NCBI GenBank assembly: GCA_028673005.1
Contig: CM054117.1
Span: 49,507,370 to 49,571,369 of the forward strand
DNA length: 64,000 nt
Direction: 5' to 3'
From: Tanypteryx hageni
Taxonomy: Eukaryota; Arthropoda; Insecta; Odonata; Petaluridae
Positions within the stretch are counted from its first letter, which is position 1, and each line of letters starts with the position of its first letter. Shown here piece after piece: positions 1 to 12,404 of the stretch. The position numbers and the translations under genes were made by a program. Under the pieces are notes generated by a model. It was not told where the DNA came from. It searched no databases and was given only the letters and a program-made list of their open reading frames with translations.

Positions 1-378
1 AGAAACCAAATTCCGTTATAGCAAAAAAAATTCAGAAAAAATACCAAAAGTTTTCTGCGAAACGTGTTTTTTTCATACTTTCTAATTATTTATTAAGCGT
101 TTAATATGTTTCTAAGCTCTTATTTTTATTGTAGTATCTAGAATAAATTGTCCTGAACATCCTACTTTTAAGCAATACTTGGAAAATTAAGAATAATGTA
201 ACATAATCTAATGAAAAACATAAGAAACTCTGGATTTTGGGGCCGCATTGAAAGGGTTAAGAACTACTTAGAACTTAAGTACCTAGACTGAAAGACAACT
301 GATATTTCATGGTGTTGATCTTCAATGTTTGTTTATTCCATAAAAAGTCAATATACAAGGAAGTGAATTTCCTTTCAG
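1..378 (+). other. 4E-T intron, 3' end
   Basis: AT-rich sequence upstream of the first visible exon. It ends in a pyrimidine-rich acceptor (cctttcag). No conserved ORF or repeat was recognised. Confidence 0.7.
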
Positions 379-528
379 CATATTGCCAACAGCCCCGAGT
401 GTTATCCCCTAGCGCACCTGTCCACTTGGCTACTGCCAGTGGTCCGGCTAACAACACTAACCAGCCTTTGGTGACTTCACCAATAGCTCCTAATCACCCT
501 AACACTTTAGCTATCCAACATGCTGCAG
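379..528 (+). CDS. 4E-T: 4E-T internal exon (first visible)
   Basis: A 150-nt exon between acceptor cctttcag and donor GCAG|GTAAGA. It enters and leaves in phase 1. It encodes a low-complexity Pro/Ser/Asn/Ala segment (CQQPRVLSPSAPVHLATASG and onward, ending HAAG), typical of the disordered central part of 4E-T. Nothing here is diagnostic by itself; it is assigned by phase compatibility with the next, clearly conserved exon. The upstream exon that supplies its first codon base is outside the window. Confidence 0.75.
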
Positions 529-1543
529 GTAAGATTCACATGTACTAGTTGCTGTAAGTCCTTTATTCTGACTCAATTTTGCCATGAATATGAAAAAAAA
601 TTGGAATGTCCAATCAAAGAAGATGTTTTCAGTGTATCTTTTTTGTATAATCTTATTTCTATTTCATTAACTAGCTTTCACTAACTTTCCTATGCTATAA
701 TAATGATGAAGTAATCCTCATATAGAGCTTGTGGGTTTCTGTTTTACATAACTATAAGCTATGCTTGCAAGAAGATGGACAAAAAGAAGTAGAAGTGTAG
801 TCTTGTCACTTGTAAATATTTCACTGGTATGTAAAACAGTGTACCTAAATATTCATAGGCATTGAACATGAAGTAGCTCCATGTTCTTAAAAAGAGATGT
901 CTTTACTTTAGTGTATTCTGTGTGCTGAAGTATTTAGGTTAATGGTTCCGTATACCATATTGTTAAATATTGAATCTTATTTAAATAAGGAGTTAAGCAT
1001 TGGAGTTTGTATAAGCTGCAGCAAAAGCAAAATTCAAAAATTGTGATTGAGGATAAGTGGTTGTATGACTTTCATATGGTGCAAAATAGGTTACTCGAAA
1101 AACATTTAGCAATCATTGCTTTTCTGGTAAAATTCCAGCATCGTACAATATTTTAAAGTTAGACTAATTCATAAGTGCATGAAAATTTGGAAGTGTATAT
1201 TTTAAATTTTATTGAGATAAAGAATTCTTAGCTTAATACTCGAGATTTAAGACTTGATTGTTGCAGTGAATGACTATTAGCAGTGCAAATTCGTCATTCA
1301 CTATGTGGTGACTTATTCCATTAAATTTGGTTCATTGGCTTGTAATTCTGTAGTTACTCATATAGTTAAACTTGTATGGTGTAATTCAAGTTGTGCATGC
1401 AAATACAGAGTGATATAAAATTCCCTAGTAAATATTTAAATGATGGTAATTTTAAAAATATTATTCATACTTAACATTTACTTATTATTCAGCAAAAATA
1501 GGAAAACAGCACCAATTGTTATATTAATAACTATTATTTTAAT

Positions 1544-3199
1544 TAGAGATAAGACAATTGGTACTTCCGGTCTTCTCAAGAACCAAAATAACTGGAACCG
1601 ACTGTTTATCATCCGGTTCTTCGGTTCCGATCCTTATATTAATGAAAAACAGGAGTGGAAAGATGCACACATCATGCGTACATACATGCAAGGCAGAGAT
1701 GTTCTTTACGATTTATACAATCATGTCAAAAAAGATAAATATTAATGGCTTAGTATGTTTACAAACAAATGCCAGTAGTGTTACCAAGGAACTGTCGAAT
1801 TTTTGATTCACCGACTAATTTCCTAATCAATTGTAATTAATAAAACAATCGACAATTATTTAAAACTTACCTCACTGGAATAGTAGTAATGTAATCTTTA
1901 TGTTCATGTTCATTCCTTTGTCATAAATTACCCATTTCTTTTCACTTGCAAACGCTGTCTAAACATAAAAAATAGACTTATTTACGTTCATTTCTTTGTC
2001 ATAGATTATCCATTTTCCTAATGTTGCATGTGCACGAAAGAAAATTAAATTAAATTGGTATTTATAGCAGATATTGTTTACATCAGCTGTCACAAAGATT
2101 GTTTTCGTTGACAACAATTAAAAATGGGTCCAAAGTGAATTACAACTCTCATTTGATTTTCTTGTAATTGGCTACTCCTTCGATAAAAATGTACTTAACA
2201 AAACATGCTATTTGATTTATTCTACGAAGTTCTTTAAAGACTTTTTCGTTATAAGATATATTGTATAAGATATAAAGAAAAGATCATTTTTTGTCACCTG
2301 TAAAGTGGCACTCCCGATTAGGTCATGTAAACTATTTATATAATTTTCTTAGTTTCTTTGCCTCTATGTGATAATTACCAAATTTCATCAACATCTGCCC
2401 AGTAGTTTCCGAGGTGAAACATGCAGACAGATGGACGGGGACAACCTGACCATAAGGCATTCTTTTTTATTTATTGTAAAGAAAACCTAAATATGATTGT
2501 GACTCAAAAGCAGATGCTAACTGAAAAGTGGCTGCCTCACTCCACCTTATTTTTTGTGACGGCATTCAATTTTTTATACATATATCAATGATGGAAGTTG
2601 TGCATTTACTACAACGTAAAATATATTTTTATGCTGGATGTGTTATCAGTTTCAAATGGGAGAAGCAAGTCTGAATTTCCTTTATTTCATGAGGTAAAAG
2701 AGCTTTGTAACACACAAAAATCAGGATGGCGAATCAGTTCAAGGAACGGTAGTTCCACAAAAATATCTACATATCAAAAAAATTGAATGATGGGTTCCAA
2801 ACTTCCGGTATTCAATATTTGGTTCTTGGCTGCATGGTTTTATAATGTAAAAATTCAAGCAATATCTTCTGTCAAATCCATCAGTTTGAAGTGTTACTAT
2901 AACTTATTAACAGAAATAAGTTTTATTTTGTTGTGTAGTAATTTTGAATAGATACCCTGCGGATAATTTTTAAATTTAACAGATTTATTGTGAACCTTAA
3001 CAATAAAGTCATGTCAGACGTTTGGAACAACTTCAGAATTGGCAGTACAAATGACAAATATGCTATATGCAACTATTGTAAAGCTAGAATTTCCCATGGT
3101 GTATCAAAAAGCACTCCTAACCTAACAGAACTGAAACCGAGAACCGGGATCAGATTAATATAACCAGAACCGGGAAAAAGTGGAACCGTCCCATCCCTA
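1544..3199. mobile_element. hAT-superfamily element, degenerate
   Basis: Left end TAGAGATAAGACAATTGG and right end, read in reverse, TAGGGATGGGACGGTTCC form diverged terminal inverted repeats that continue into GGTTCTGG-type sequence. Both ends are flanked by the identical 8-bp duplication ATTTTAAT (1536-1543 and 3200-3207), which is diagnostic for hAT insertion. The interior is mostly unassigned AT-rich DNA, with a BED-finger fragment near the right end. The end divergence suggests an old insertion. Confidence 0.75.
3011..3163 (+). pseudogene. BED-type zinc finger fragment of a hAT transposase
   Basis: A 50-residue ORF with MSDVWNNFRIGS followed by CNYC and the basic stretch KARISHG. This is the first half of a BED zinc finger (W..F then CxxC), usual at the N-terminus of hAT transposases. 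The second half (H..H) is missing because the frame runs straight into the right terminal inverted repeat of the element. The rest of the transposase is absent. Confidence 0.6.
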
Positions 3200-5239
3200 A
3201 TTTTAATTGTTCATGATTTAATCACATAGTATGAAAAATTGTAGGTAAAAAAACATTTCTCAATCATGGCAAAGTTATGAAACTGGAATACAAGACCTTG
3301 AGCAGAAACATTTAAGTCTTTCAGAGAAAAATTTGAAAGGTATAGGTGAAAAAAAAATTTAACTGCCTTATACACCAAAAAAATATATTAATAAGTAAAT
3401 ACTGGTGATACACGCACAGACACATCTACCCGGTTTACGGAAAATTAATTCTCTTCAGGGACCGAAGTATTATGCGTGCGAGTTTGTGGAAAAGAGATTC
3501 TGTGCCAGGAACTCAAACACACAGAAAAACAGACAACTACACCAGTATTTATTTAAAACCCTAAATGCGCATTTCGACATCAGTAGGAAAATTAAGGAAT
3601 GAATGGTACACAGGATGTGGAATTCATATAGGTGCCGGGGATGTGTTGTGATTGGTGGGATGGGTTGACGGTTGGTTTTGAGAACAAAGGATAAGGAGCA
3701 TGTCGGTGATCGGACTGGAGTCATTGTTCATTATCTTATCTTTGTGTTGGTGACTTCACACCGAAGGCCAGCTCGCGTATTTATTTTTACATTGAAAGGT
3801 ATAGTTCTGATCAGCATGCTAAAGGCGCTGGAAGACCTATTGCGGCTACTATTCAAGAAAACATGGACACATTAGCAACAGGATATACTCCAAGTCTAAT
3901 AAATTAATTCGTTGATTATCTCCAAGAGTTGGATTTATCATACAATGTAATATGGCATATTCTGAAAGCTTTGCATTTTAAATCTTATAGATAACAATTG
4001 ATACATCTGGTGATGATCAGGATCAAAGGATGGAATTCTGGTGGCACTTTGAACTTTGAAAATAAACAATTGTAGCTGTTTTTGTTTTTGCTGTACTTTA
4101 AAATTAAAAGCTAGATATAATATAACTAGCATAATTGCCCATCATATATGACAGGCATGCATGATTTAAGTATTAAGTTAAAATAAAATTCAAATAAATT
4201 AAGGAAACAACTTTTATATACACTAAAAGTGAACAATATATATAAAATTCACATAATTGAATGTTCCAGAAAATAAAAATAGTTTTAAGTAAATAAAAGT
4301 TGTGGCAAAGAAATATTAATGAAGATTTATTCATTAAACATTACACTACACAAATTATATGCCCTAAATTATTTTTACTCCATGAAACAATCAATTATGT
4401 GAAGGTTAGATTTATTGTTTACTTTCATTGCATATAAAATGTAATTTCATTAAAATTAATTTATATAAATTTTAAATTTTATTTTTGTCTTTTTAGTTAA
4501 CGATTGGAAACATTCAGCTTTTGCAGAAATGCCCTCAAAGGCCTTCAAAAATTCAGCAATTTCAATCTCTATGTCTGACTTAATTATTACAATATCAATG
4601 AATATTTGTTTATTTTTATTACTGTCAGATTGATCATAACTGCGGTATTTTTTTCAACTTCAAAACATCATCACAAATTCTTGAATATGTGGACAGATGC
4701 AGATGAAAATTTATGATCCTAGTCAATCATACGCAGGTAGGAGCACCGTTCCTCATGGCTGCCCATGTGCAAGTCTCTCATTGGCCGCTCTTGTAGGCAT
4801 TCTTTACAAAAATATAAAAAAACACCTTATGGCTTGTTGAATACATTTTTGTTGGATTTGCTGTTTTTAAGTAATTTTAAAAACAAACACACTTGAAACT
4901 TAGAAAACTTCTTGCATATTTTTTGTTCCCAAATCTATATTCTTGGTAACTGATGTAAATAAGATTTTCCATAATTAAGTAAATTCATGTGATTTCTTTT
5001 CGCACACTTTTAATAAGTGAAACTAAATGGATATTTAGCTGTTTGTTTATGATACTCGTCCTTTCTTAGTCTTCACTTGGGGATTTGAAATAATGTGTTT
5101 TGTAGTGAAATCCATCAATAATAAATTTCCTTAGTCAATAAATATGAAAGAATGTATGGCATATGGAAATACAATCCGCACTACTGTAAAAAATATTATG
5201 TCTCATGATAAATTGGCCACCCATGTGTGTCGCGCACAT

Positions 5240-5450
5240 GCGCCGCCGTACGCAGGGGTGGCGGTGTGGTTAGAGCTTTGGCCTTCCACACAGCAGTCCC
5301 GGATTTAAATCCTGCAGAGGTCAGATTTTTCAACCTTGGGTTGTCCTGTCCCCTACTTGTGTGCTTTGAGGAGACCGTGCACGTCAGCACTCTGTCCTTT
5401 GGAAGGGATATTAAGCAGTTGGCCCTCATTCTTGGAATCAAACCCTTGAC
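5240..5450 (+). mobile_element. tRNA-derived SINE
   Basis: The segment has a tRNA-like head with an A-box-like GTGTGGTTAGAGC and a B-box-like GGATTTAAATCC about 35 bp downstream, the spacing of an internal RNA polymerase III promoter. The tail (about 5340-5450) is an unrelated region with a second block reading ggaatcaaacccttgacc. The exact 3' end and target duplication were not resolved. Matching it to a particular tRNA needs a database search. Confidence 0.55.
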
Positions 5451-6206
5451 CTTGAGATAAATGATTACTTGCCTAGATGGTGCAAGAGGTAAATCCTAGT
5501 GTATCGCAAAAAAATCGTCAAAATCGTATGAACCATTCCCAAGTTATTCCATTAAAGGTCACACCGAATGCTTTCCAGACTGCGGAGCATTCCATACAAA
5601 CACACAAACATTATTATTGTAATGGATGTTGTTTGAAATTACTCATACAAATATTTACTAGATAATTTTAGATTGGTGTTTCTCTTTATATGTATTCAAG
5701 TAGGTATTCTTACTTGTATGCATTTTATACCAAACATCACAATGAAAGATTAATTCAGTATTGTTCATTTGATGATGATATTGTATTGTTGAAGTCTAGT
5801 TTATGTAAATATAATTAAAGTGAAAATTTGTTAAAAGTAATTCATATTGTGAAGCAACATGGCCTTCCAAAGATAACTTAAGGATAAAGTATGTAAGTGT
5901 TGACACTGCAGGAGTTTTGCCTCTGAAATTTATTATGGCAGCTGCAAATAATAGAATAAGTTTCTAAATCCAAGTAAGCATATAATTCATCAGATTTGAG
6001 TATGTTTGTGTTATTACTTTTTTATTACATTGCCTTTCTCACTAATGAGTTTCATCAATTAATAATGTTGTTGTGCTTGGGGATTTCTGTTTTAGTTCAG
6101 ATGTGCATTGTTTTAATTTGTTCACATCTTTTATATAAGTGAGATATTGATTTATGTACAGAGATCTGGGGCATGAGAAAGATTGAATTTTGTCAATGAA
6201 TTTTAG

Positions 6207-6342
6207 GAATGGCTCCGCATCGTGTACCATCCCCAAGAGAATTGCGTGCTCACACTCAGCAGATAATGCATGCAGCCCTCATCAAGAAGAAGCTTGAAGA
6301 GCAAAAAGAGAATTACAGGCGTCGCCAGGGAATGCAGCAACA
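6207..6342 (+). CDS. 4E-T: 4E-T internal exon with conserved basic helix
   Basis: A 136-nt exon, acceptor ttttag and donor CAACA|GTAAGT. It enters in phase 1 and leaves in phase 2. It encodes GMAPHRVPSPRELRAHTQQI followed by a Lys/Glu/Arg-rich helix ending YRRRQGMQQ. This PSPxEL...HTQ...ALIKKKLEEQ block is among the best conserved parts of animal 4E-T. It is the main basis for naming the gene. Confidence 0.88.
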
Positions 6343-8822
6343 GTAAGTATATGCAAATCTAGATCTTTGTTATGTCAGCTGATTTATATCTTGACAAAAA
6401 TGTTGAGTTGTTTAATAGTTATTTGAGTTGAACTTATTACTGTAAAATCTTGTTAATTAGAAGTTGAAGACAACAAAAAAATTTAATTCCACAGATTCTA
6501 ATTATTGAAACTGAAAATATATCAACCTTGCTTACTCTCAACTATTCTGACTAAATTCCTATTGAAGTATTGCTATATTTTGTCTACTAGAGCTGCCAAA
6601 AATATATTTACCTTACTGGCAATCTCCTGCTTGGACTGCAAATGCATAGTTAAGCATTAGGATAATTAGATTGTAAATGGGTCAACAACCTATGGCATGC
6701 ATGCAGCGTTTGTCCCAGGTATGCACGATGTGTGCCACTGCACATGGACAGAGGCAGCCTTTGGATTGCTACTAGATGTATTCCACTTATAAATATATTT
6801 TGTGTTTTAAAGCTAAATAATATTAAATAATTTGTATCAGGCATATATGGGATAATGCATAAATTGAGGGAAAAAATTTTCATTGTTAAACCCCTGTAAA
6901 AACCTTAGGACCAGCTCTGCAGACATGCCAAAAGGTGGCATGCGAAGAGATTTTACATGGTACAATATTTCAGGAAATAATTAAAAAACGTGTTTTTAAA
7001 AGAATTTGACCTTTATTTCAATTATATTTTGTATTATAATTATACAAGCAATATATTAAGGATAGATTATAATAAAATATTCTTTTTTCATAACCATTAA
7101 AGACAATTTAAGGGTGGCACGTGCGGAATGAGTGTTGAATGGCAAGTAGTTGGCTGGAAAAACTATTTGATGATATTTTTAAAGTCAATTAACTGTTTAT
7201 AAGTCATTGAACCCGATCAAGGCTTTGAATTTCATTATAGATGTGTTTTGAATTATCTTCATTATAAAGCACATAAAACAATGTGATATTGGGGAAAACA
7301 GGTGGTGTTAGGGTTGCCACCTGTTTGGTTTTCATCCGAACTGTTCGGTGTTTGGTACCAATGCTATACCGAACAGTTAGATAATTTGGAAATTTTTTGG
7401 GTGTTTGGTATCCATTATACGTACTACACCCATAGATTGCTTGTGTGGAAGGAGGATAAGTGAATTCATTAGTGAGAAGAATCGAGAAAAATCATCTATG
7501 CTAGCATTAAGGAAATGAGATTCAAGAGGTAACTTTAAATTTTTCTTTTCACATTTGTGTTTACCAGCCTTGTTTTCCCTCTTTTCTGATGAAGGATAAA
7601 TCAGGAATTCTACTTTCCTCGCTTAAATTACATCTTTTTATTTTTCTTGTAAGAACAATGATTTTCATTTAATTATTTACTTGACAAATAAATATTCATT
7701 TATTATATGTAAAGTGATAGTTTATCACTCTAGGTCAGTGGTGCCTAACCTATGGTGCATGTGCCACTTTTTGTGCATCCACCTCTCAAATGCGGCACAT
7801 GGCGCTTAAAACAAATTTTAAGATAATTTCGTTTTTCCACTGTTGAAATATCTGAGATTTAAAAGAATGATGTCAGAATTTTATTGCATTTGCGTTGATA
7901 TATCGGTTTAGTTTGTGAGGTTTGAATGAATAAATGGGTTTGAAAGTGAAGAATTTAGTGGGCGAGTGATTGTAAGGAAATATTGTCATGTCTGATGGCT
8001 TGGATACCCAAAAATTCCTCTCGACACACAAAGTATTGCCGTCCCTATTCTCTTCCCACCACTGTTGACTTATCATGGATCGACTTCTAAAAAATAGTTA
8101 TTTTGTTGCCTCATTTGCAATTTCCACAACTTCGAAAATTTGCTCGGTTTCACATCTGTCAATTTGCAAGCACATACTTGTGTGAACAAGATTTCTCATC
8201 CATGTAACATGCTATAATAAAATCTCTGCCAATTATATTAAAAAAACAGACTAAAAAATTGCAAATATAGAGGTAAGTCGACCTCCTCACGCGCCTATCC
8301 AAAGGGGCACCAAAATTTGATTCCAATGAAAACCTATTTTGATGTATTCCTTTCTAAAAAATGTTAAAAAGATCTATTTTTAAATATTTATATTGGGCAT
8401 TGGGCTGTGTATTAGCATCTTTGTACTCAGACAGAGCAGTTTTTTGCTACAAAATTAAAGGTGTATTTTATTTGCATCAGGTAAAAGATTGTCCTGTTTG
8501 CAAAGGTATTTTTTTGTCTTCTTTTTAAACTATTACTATTTCAATAATTTTATTGAATAGTCTCTGAAAGATGGTGTGTAGAAACTACTAAGTAGTATAA
8601 TTAATCCAGTTAGGAAATGTAATTTATGCTGTTCGGTTATGTTTGGTTTTGTTTGTGATATGTTCAGTTATGTTCGTAGTTTTTTAGAAACTTGATTGGA
8701 ATGTTCGGGAATCAGGTCAAAAAAAGGTGGCAACCCTAGGTGGTGTACATGTATTTTCCGTATGTACAAGTCATCATGATAACATTGAAAATTGACAGGT
8801 TATTGTGTTCTATTATGTGTAG
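6343..8822 (+). other. 4E-T intron (2.5 kb)
   Basis: The right half is a hAT element (7309-8738). At 6676-6960 are phrases such as aacaacctatggcatgcatg and gccaaaaggtggcatgc that look like hAT MITE ends, but boundaries and target duplications could not be fixed. Confidence 0.5.
7309..8738. mobile_element. hAT-like non-autonomous element
   Basis: Ends are TAGGGTTGCCACCT and AGGTGGCAACCCTA, near-perfect inverted repeats. They are flanked by the identical 8-bp duplication GGTGGTGT at 7301-7308 and 8739-8746. The 1.4-kb interior holds several Gaac/Gttcgg-rich subterminal motifs (around 7335-7370 and 8630-8710) and no recognisable transposase. At 7737 the phrase CAGTGGTGCCTAACCTATGG looks like the left end of a second hAT MITE nested inside; its right end was not found. 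Confidence 0.75.
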
Positions 8823-9022
8823 GTCACATTCACCTAACCCAAGTACTGGAGGCAATAAGATGGAGCCTTCTACTCCTCCTGCCAAACATTCTCCAACACC
8901 ATTGGCCTTTACCCCCACCTCTGTTCTTCGCAAGATGACAGCTGAGAAAGACCCCTTGGCTTCTTCTGAAAACTCTGGCAACATGTCTAACTCAATGGGT
9001 AAAGCTGATATGAAAAGTCAAG
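8823..9022 (+). CDS. 4E-T: 4E-T internal exon with FTPTSVLRKM motif
   Basis: A 200-nt exon, acceptor tgtgtag and donor CAAG|GTTAGT, entering in phase 2 and leaving in phase 1. It encodes SHSPNPSTGGNKMEPSTPPA, then PTPLAFTPTSVLRKMTAEKD and a Ser/Asn-rich tail. FTPTSVLRKM followed by charged residues is shared by vertebrate and insect 4E-T. Confidence 0.88.
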
Positions 9023-9184
9023 GTTAGTTCTGTCTCACAAGCCATTAAATACTTTCTAAGTGGATATTTCGTCATATTATGTGATACTATGATGTTAATT
9101 TGTTTATTATGTGCATGTTTGTGCAAGTGAAATTCTTATACAGTAAACCCTTGATTTAACTGACTATACAGACGGAAGATCTGT

Positions 9185-9202
9185 CCATTATTTCTGAGTC
9201 TG

Positions 9203-9284
<82 letters not shown>

Positions 9285-9325
9285 GACTCAGAAATAATGG
9301 CTAAGCGAAGAGAGGATCTCAGCTT

Positions 9326-9390
<65 letters not shown>

Positions 9391-9422
9391 ATATGCAAAG
9401 CTGAGATCCTCTCTTCGCTTAG
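9185..9422. repeat. Two abutting inverted repeats, each centred on an (AT)n tract
   Basis: The first inverted repeat has 20-bp perfect arms at 9185-9204 and 9281-9300 around about 75 bp of AT repeat. The second has 30-bp near-perfect arms at 9301-9330 and 9393-9422 around about 60 bp of AT repeat. The second begins at the base after the first ends. The block can fold into two long hairpins. It may be a template-switch product or an assembly artefact. Confidence 0.85.
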
Positions 9423-9429
9423 CTTGCAT

Positions 9430-9850
9430 CCTGGTATAGAGCCCACATGCTTATAGGCTTTAGTGTTTTCAGACAGCAGTTTGACTTTCATATGCTTGGC
9501 GAGTCTTTCAGCGGCAGCCTAAAGCTCTATACCACGTATCACAACATGACTCGAACACTGCTGCACATACCATTTATGTACAGCTTCTTCTAAATTTTTA
9601 TCACTAGCCAACTTCAAATATTTTCCAACATCAACAGTTGTTCCACCAATATATGCGCCAACATCAAACTTTAATGCAAAATCCATGAACTTTTCCTTCC
9701 TCTTACAAATATCTGAAACAGTTTGTTTAGCAACCCCATACTATGTGCTCATTCTAGCTGCCGAAACACCAGACTCCAACTAAATTAATGTCAGTTTTTC
9801 CGCTACACTCAAATTAACGCACTTTCCTTTCTCATATCTGGACAAAAAGC
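9430..9850 (-). pseudogene. Tigger transposase N-terminal DNA-binding domain, degenerate
   Basis: Read on the minus strand, the segment begins near KGKCVNLSVAEKLTLI and continues through YGVAKQTVSDICKRKEKF. This is the psq-type helix-turn-helix of CENP-B/pogo transposases. The CENP-B-type second helix-turn-helix follows (LEEAVHKWYVQQ). At least three in-frame stop codons interrupt it and the whole catalytic DDE domain is missing. It cannot encode active transposase. Confidence 0.65.
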
Positions 9851-10110
9851 CGAAGCTTTTTAAAACACAGGTGACTGATGTGTAACAAGGATCTAAATAT
9901 TGTACCTCATTTGTGTAGGTTCAGCAGACACTGCCCATTAAATCCGAAGTCCGTAGAACCATGGTCCATTAAATCGAGGGTTTACTGTAATGACCTAATT
10001 AATGTTGTAATTTAGAGAAATACAGTATTTGAAAATTTTGTCAGAAATGTTATAACCCTTTGTGATCTTTTATTCATTGATTGGCAACTAAAATAATTGT
10101 AATTCCACAG

Positions 10111-10221
10111 TATCAGCTGATAATAAATCTCAGCAGTCGCAAATTCTTGCAATGACCAGCCAAGGGCAGCAGCAGTCATCCCACCAGTGGAAAAATGACA
10201 GCCATGTTAAGGCTCAACAAG
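10111..10221 (+). CDS. 4E-T: 4E-T internal exon, Gln/Ser-rich
   Basis: A 111-nt exon with acceptor attccacag and donor CAAG|GTATTT, phase 1 on both sides. It encodes VSADNKSQQSQILAMTSQGQ followed by QQSSHQWKNDSHVKAQQ. It is low-complexity, as expected for the Q-rich C-terminal half of 4E-T. Because both phases are equal, the exon could be skipped without a frameshift. Confidence 0.8.
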
Positions 10222-11515
10222 GTATTTTTCAATATTACTTAAGCTCTTCTTAGTTTTCTTTTTTCACTCAAATCCTCGATTATATTTCCTTTGAGCTAAC
10301 ATTTTTAATTCAGACATCTTTGATAAATTGACCAGTCAAAAATTGGTCAATTGACCGAATTTTTGAGTGCCTTTTTTTTGACAGGTCAAAAATACATGCA
10401 GGTTTCTTGTGGCCATTCTGGACCTGTTGAGACAAAACTTGTTGTAGCTTTTTCTCAACATTTACATCTGTGATTGTTATAAATTATTCCAAAAATGTAA
10501 GTGAAATAAGATCGATTTAATTTCTGAGAAATGGAAATAATTTCAGAAAAGTTTGTAATGAAAAAATTTCTCTTAGATAACAATGTGGTCCTAAGGCAAA
10601 ATCAATGATAATTGCAGTGATAGAGATGTAAAGGTATGGGATCAGAAAATGTTGGGAAGTTTCCATTTTCTAGTGGTCTACATCCTTTGAAATTGTTTTT
10701 ACTGAAAATATGTTCAGAAGCAAGCTCATCTTTCTCTTCAGAAGAGAGATTTTTCAAGTTTGTGGGATGAGAAATCGGTATGACTTGTTCAGTTGTGAAA
10801 AATTTATTTTTTTATTTTTTTATTATTGGACCTGTTTACAAATAATGGGGTTTCTGGGGGTCTTCTCATTTTTTCTCAGATCTGTCAGTCTACCTTTTCA
10901 TATATAAATAGGAGATAGATATGAGGCAGTCAGTTGTCTTATGGTACATGTCTTTACATGGTTTTTGTGCTATTATGTATTTTCAGTACTTGATCATCAT
11001 TGTTACTTCTTAATAACAATCTCATTTATTTATTAGAGTAATTTTAAAAGTATTAGGAGTAGTAATATTTAAAGATATTTTAATATAGTAACAATATTAA
11101 ATAGTAATTACAAACCAAGGGTATTTAGTATTTCTACAACTTTCCTTTTTTAATTCTCACTTGAGTAACTGTATAGTACTTTTCTTATGTTGCTTAATAG
11201 CCCTCCAAAACCAGCATGAAAGTTGTATTTGACCCTCCTAGTCATGTGGACCAAACACTTGGAAGTCAAATATGACCTGCATCGGAGATTATATATTATT
11301 AGTTAATTTAGTTCTTCTCATATGACTGCATCTTTTTTTAATGTGTGTAATTGCTCGTTTATTTGTTAAAAATGAGTAGTAGTACTAGTCTTTATTTATT
11401 ATGCATTTGTCATTTATTCAATAGAAGGAGATTATACGATTTAGGTGTAATTTATTTTGGAAAGTAAGAAAAATTTGCATCATTTTATAGCCTCTAAATT
11501 GACTATTTTTTGCAG
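10222..11515 (+). other. 4E-T intron (1.3 kb)
   Basis: AT-rich intron without a recognised gene. At 10323-10400 there is a short imperfect palindrome built on attgaccagtcaaaaattgg. Nothing else stands out. Confidence 0.6.
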
Positions 11516-11851
11516 GCCGTGCAATTGTGAAGGGTAGTATTGGAAATGCTATGAGTAATCAGTATGGCTCTCTTATGGACTACCAGTCCCAAAAAATGGG
11601 TCATCTCACAGAGAACCATACTCAGTCTCAGGCTTCCTCAAACCTCATGCAAAGTGCCAGCCATGGGATGCATGGGGGTCAGTATGCTGGTGTTGGAAAT
11701 CGTGCTCCAAAATCTATACAAAGAACTGGAGTGGTTAATTCTGGTGCAAGTGGTGGCATGTCAGCAAATACTGTCCATCCTCAGTTCATTAAGCCTCCAG
11801 TGATGCTGATAAGACCTACAGGTGTGAATGCTGCAGCTGCTGCGGCTCGAG
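11516..11851 (+). CDS. 4E-T: 4E-T internal exon (336 nt)
   Basis: Acceptor ttttttgcag, donor CGAG|GTTAGT, phase 1 on both sides. The 112-residue segment begins GRAIVKGSIGNAMSNQYGS. It is rich in Gln, Ser, Gly and His and ends with FIKPPVMLIRPTG and a run of alanines. The open frame covers the whole exon without a stop, unlike the neighbouring intron. It corresponds to the variable region of 4E-T between the PSPxEL helix and the C-terminus. Confidence 0.8.
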
Positions 11852-12404
11852 GTTAGTTAATTATGCCAGACTGATTTGGAATCGAATGAAAGACTTATAT
11901 CATCTTAGATGTCCAGTTTGCTATTTGTTTGGGACATTACTGAAAAATGTATAATTTTTTTATTGTACTATGACAAGGGTGTACAGGCACTCCTCGGGTT
12001 ATGCAGATCCACTTACGCAAGCGGCCCCATAAATTACTAAAAAAATTTCGTTATGTTTACGTTAGCAGTTTTCGTAAGAGAGCAGGAACTAAATATGTGT
12101 GGGGAGGAAGAACGCAATGCGTGAGTTGTAATGCAGTAGTCCCACTATGCTACCCAGGCACTGTTGCCAATCTAGCGAATTTTTAGCTAGATCTAGCGAC
12201 TTTGGGTTCGAGCTAGCGCCTAAAAACGGCCACAGCGACTACCTACGAATCTAGCGAATCGATTTAACAATCTACCTAATTCTACCTACTGGCTATAATT
12301 GCGGCATATATCTGCACTCATACAAATATAAAAATAAATTACATTAGAGCATTAACATAGTAACAGTAAATGATGTTATTTCATTTTAATCTGATACTAT
12401 ACAA

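Larger units (their letters stand above)
529..6206 (+). other. 4E-T intron (5.7 kb)
   Basis: Contains a hAT element (1544-3199) and a tRNA-derived SINE (about 5240-5450). Around 2380-2470 is a fragment with the phrase atggacggggacaacctgac that resembles dispersed arthropod repeats. The stretch 3208-5230 otherwise shows only AT-rich unassigned sequence; 4133-4175 resembles 30530-30575, so both probably belong to one MITE family. 5460-6206 shows nothing recognisable. Confidence 0.6.
9141..9987 (-). mobile_element. pogo/Tigger-like element remnant
   Basis: Inverted ends CAGTAAACCCTTGATTTAA and, on the other side read in reverse, CAGTAAACCCTCGATTTAA are flanked by TA (9139-9140 and 9988-9989). 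This is the standard end and target pattern of the pogo/Tigger group. The element is heavily shortened. It keeps the N-terminal DNA-binding part of the transposase on the minus strand and carries two AT microsatellites. Confidence 0.8.

Noticed and set aside
1440..1806. Short overlapping ORFs at the left end of the hAT element
   Set aside because: No protein similarity recognised; they cross the transposon boundary at 1544.
5227..5460. 77-codon ORF across 5227-5460
   Set aside because: Coincides with the SINE; the tRNA-like boxes explain it better.
12001..12186. 61-codon ORF after a Tigger-type end
   Set aside because: No match to transposase; only one terminus visible.
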